Shown: positions 10,968 through 12,795 of the stretch, in pieces
How positions within the stretch are numbered: the stretch's first letter is position 1
Layout of the letters: each line of letters starts with the position of its first letter
From: CAZFBR01 sp035353495 [NCBI: uncultured bacterium]
GTDB lineage: Bacteria > DAOPZR01
Direction: 5' to 3'
Assembly: GCA_964517215.1 (NCBI GenBank)
Contig: CAZFBR010000048.1
Coordinates: 1 to 12,795, forward strand
DNA: 12,795 nucleotides
The notes under the pieces: generated by a model
The model's database searches: none
The model's input: only the letters and a program-made list of their open reading frames with translations
Told to the model about the DNA's origin: nothing
Translations under genes and position numbers: made by a program

Positions 10968-12795
10968 ATGAAAACCTGCTCTGATCGCAATATACTGCGC
11001 TTCCTTTGGGTGTTGATGCTGCTCTTTGCCCTGCCGCTGACGCAGGCACAGGCGCTCACACCGAATGATCCGATGTATCCGCTGAATTACGCGTTTACCG
11101 CGACTTCGGCACCGGCGGCATGGGACATTACCACGGGTGATTCAACCGTCAAAATTGGCGTTGTTGATTCCGGTCTTGACCTCGATCATCCCGACCTTGC
11201 GGCACATATCAATACTACCGATGATTATGATTTTGTTAATACCGATGCCGTTGCCCAGGATGATCATGGTCATGGTACGGCCATGGCAGGTATTATCGGG
11301 GCAGTAACCAACAACGGCACCGCGATCGCCGGAGTCAACTGGCAGGGAACCCTGCTCCCGGTCAAGGTACTGAATGCTGAACTTGGAACGTCACAAGCAA
11401 CTGCAGCACAAGGTATAGCGTGGGCGTCTGGCAAGGGAGCCAAAGTCATTTGCATGGGGTTTGTGTTTACCTCAACCACGACTGCGCTTGATAACGCCAT
11501 TACCGCCGCGTATAATGGTGGCGCAACGCTGGTTGCGCCGATGGGCAATGATGGAGGAAGTTATACAAGATATCCAGCTGCTAATAGTTACGTTATTGCT
11601 GTTGGTTCGGTTGGGCCGGGGAAAACGGTATCAAGTTTTTCCAATCGTGGGTCACATATTGACGTAGTTGCGCCGGGCGAAACCATCCCGACTACATATT
11701 TGAATGATGCAGTGGATACGGTGCAGGGCACTTCATATGCTGCAGCATATGTCGCGGGTGTGGTCTCCCTGCTCTATGCGGTCAATCCGAATCTGACCCC
11801 GGCCGAAGTGTACACCATCATCTCCACCACCGCGAAGGATTTGGGTGCGTCAGGGTATGACAGCACATATGGTTACGGCTTGGTCGATGTCTACGCAGCG
11901 GTGCGTGCGGCGCAGGTAACAACGAAAGTTCAGCCGCGCGCCGCGAACGGGACGGGAACACCGGCGAGCCTTACCCCGCAGTTTGTGTGGAGCAGCGTGA
12001 GTGGTGAAACGTCATACCGGGTGGTGGTGAAAACGGGGGCAGCGGGCACCGTGCTTGCCGATACAATTGTGACGGGCACGTCGGTCCTGATTCCCAGCGG
12101 ATCATATAGTCCGGCGCTGGTTTTTGGCACCACCTATTATTGGAATGTGAAGCCGATCCTTGGCCGCTGGTCGACCTTCGACACGTTCACGCCGACGGCG
12201 GCGGCAGCGCCGGTGACGGTGAGCCCGAAGGTGAGCACCACGACAGGGACGCCGGCGACGCTGACCCCGCAGTTTGTGTGGGGCGCGGTGACCGGGGCGA
12301 CGAACTACCGCCTGGTGGTGAAGAACGCGGCGATGACGGTGCTGCACGACACGACGCTGACGGGGACGAGCGCGACGCCGGCAAGCTACAGCACGGCGCT
12401 GGCGTACGGGACGACGTACTACTGGTACGTGAAGTCCAACAACAGCAGCTGGAGCGCGGGCGACACGTTCACGCCGACGCGGGCGAGCGCACCGGTGACG
12501 GTGAGCCCGAAGGCGAGCAACACGACGGGGACGCCGTCGAGCATCACGCCGCAGTTCGTGTGGAACAGCGCGGGGACGGAAACAACGTACCGGGTGGTGG
12601 TGAAGACGAGCGCGACGGGGACGCTGCTGTGCGACACGACGGTGACGGGGACAAGCGCGACGCCGACGAACTATGACACGGCGCTGAGCTTCGGCACGAC
12701 GTACTACTGGTCGGTGCGCGGGGCGGCCGGCCCGACGGAATGGTCGACCTTCGACACGTTCACGCCGACGGCGGCGGCAGCGCCGGTGACGGTGA
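10968..12795 (+). CDS. Secreted subtilisin-like (S8) serine protease with Fn3-like repeats, 3' end beyond the window
   Basis: The visible 609 codons have no stop. Residues 1-29 are a Sec signal peptide (hydrophobic 12-24, likely cleavage after AQA at 29). The mature part begins at once with NDPMYPLN and APAAWDITTG, the start of a thermitase-like S8 domain, so no inhibitor propeptide is present. The triad is D67 (VVDSGLDLDHPDL), H100 (DDHGHGT) and S256 (GTSYAAAYVAG), with oxyanion N194 in PMGNDG. The usual Met and Pro-His of GTSMAAPHVAG are Tyr and Ala-Tyr. From about residue 320, Fn3-like repeats of 94-97 residues follow. Each has TPQFVW, YR-VVK, GTTYYW and DTFTPT landmarks, as in surface or secreted enzymes. 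The ATG at 10968 has a GAGGGGG ribosome-binding site at 10957-10963. Expression may be gated by the leader terminator. Codon use changes abruptly between protease and repeats. Confidence 0.92.
   Translation, partial: MKTCSDRNILRFLWVLMLLFALPLTQAQALTPNDPMYPLNYAFTATSAPAAWDITTGDSTVKIGVVDSGLDLDHPDLAAHINTTDDYDFVNTDAVAQDDHGHGTAMAGIIGAVTNNGTAIAGVNWQGTLLPVKVLNAELGTSQATAAQGIAWASGKGAKVICMGFVFTSTTTALDNAITAAYNGGATLVAPMGNDGGSYTRYPAANSYVIAVGSVGPGKTVSSFSNRGSHIDVVAPGETIPTTYLNDAVDTVQGTSYAAAYVAGVVSLLYAVNPNLTPAEVYTIISTTAKDLGASGYDSTYGYGLVDVYAAVRAAQVTTKVQPRAANGTGTPASLTPQFVWSSVSGETSYRVVVKTGAAGTVLADTIVTGTSVLIPSGSYSPALVFGTTYYWNVKPILGRWSTFDTFTPTAAAAPVTVSPKVSTTTGTPATLTPQFVWGAVTGATNYRLVVKNAAMTVLHDTTLTGTSATPASYSTALAYGTTYYWYVKSNNSSWSAGDTFTPTRASAPVTVSPKASNTTGTPSSITPQFVWNSAGTETTYRVVVKTSATGTLLCDTTVTGTSATPTNYDTALSFGTTYYWSVRGAAGPTEWSTFDTFTPTAAAAPVTV
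12168..12222 (+). repeat. 55-base exact direct repeat, copy 1
   Basis: These 55 bases span the end of repeat unit 1 and the start of unit 2 (WSTFDTFTPTAAAAPVTV in protein). They recur base for base at 12741-12795, where the identity may extend beyond the window. Confidence 0.9.
12741..12795 (+). repeat. 55-base exact direct repeat, copy 2 (open at window end)
   Basis: Identical to 12168-12222 and placed at the end of unit 3 and the start of unit 4. The base before each copy differs (C versus A), so the left edge is real, while the right edge is set by the window. Confidence 0.9.

Larger units (their letters stand above)
11925..12795 (+). repeat. Tandem Fn3-like repeat units within the protease gene
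   Basis: Units start at 11925, 12216, 12498 and 12789, giving spacings of 97, 94 and 97 codons. Shared positions are GTPxxxTPQFVW, YRxVVK, a DT-xxTGTS segment, GTTYYWxV and DTFTPTxAxAPV. Units 2 and 3 are closer to each other than to unit 1 and start with the same TVSPK. The fourth unit is cut by the window end, so the array continues. Confidence 0.85.

Noticed and set aside
12140-12676. 178-residue plus-strand and several minus-strand frames in the repeat region
   Set aside because: Gly/Asp/Glu/Arg-rich out-of-frame readings of the ACG/GCG-biased Fn3-like repeats.

Overview
This is a high-GC stretch of what looks like a diderm (Gram-negative-type) bacterial chromosome. It encodes a lipobox lipoprotein, membrane-bound two-component signalling, a surface-polysaccharide gene pair and an exported protease with beta-sandwich repeats. 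I cannot name the lineage from sequence alone. No tRNA, rRNA, CRISPR array or insertion sequence was seen.

Left, rightward (1-2453): the end of a polysaccharide/glycan locus. A phosphoglycosyl transferase of the undecaprenyl-phosphate sugar transferase type has its N-terminal membrane part cut off by an in-frame TAA. It is followed one base later by a soluble WbpM/PglF/CapD-type nucleotide-sugar dehydratase. The pair would make and load the first sugar of a lipid-linked glycan.

Middle, leftward (10641 down to 2505): eight genes on the minus strand. The first six are packed with 4-base overlaps or 3-5 base gaps: HPt-REC protein, CHASE3-like/PAS histidine kinase with a dead receiver, REC-GGDEF-REC response regulator, flavodoxin-fold reductase, MBL-fold hydrolase and an MntP-like manganese exporter. 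A DUF2156 protein follows after 51 bases. A lipoprotein follows that, with its own near-perfect sigma70 promoter lying on the DUF2156 stop codon, and a rho-independent terminator. The first three genes read as a split phosphorelay with cyclic-di-GMP output: kinase H372, then the HPt-REC protein, then a diguanylate cyclase flanked by two receivers. Two modules look inactivated: the kinase's C-terminal receiver, and an HPt-like N-terminus on the cyclase. The redox, hydrolase and metal-export genes are translationally coupled to this system, which suggests linked physiology.

Right, rightward (10706-12795): a divergent intergenic region of about 326 bases, AT-richer than its surroundings. It has a good sigma70 promoter and a structured leader. 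In the leader, a terminator hairpin followed by eight T residues and an alternative 8-bp hairpin share bases, which is the architecture of an attenuator, a riboswitch platform or a small RNA. Next is an exported subtilisin-like protease with an intact catalytic triad and no propeptide. It runs into tandem Fn3-like repeats of 94-97 residues whose codon use differs sharply from the catalytic domain. The gene continues past the window end.

The most notable items are the split phosphorelay operon, the mutually exclusive hairpins ahead of the protease, the mosaic composition of the protease gene, and the nonsense codon in the sugar transferase.
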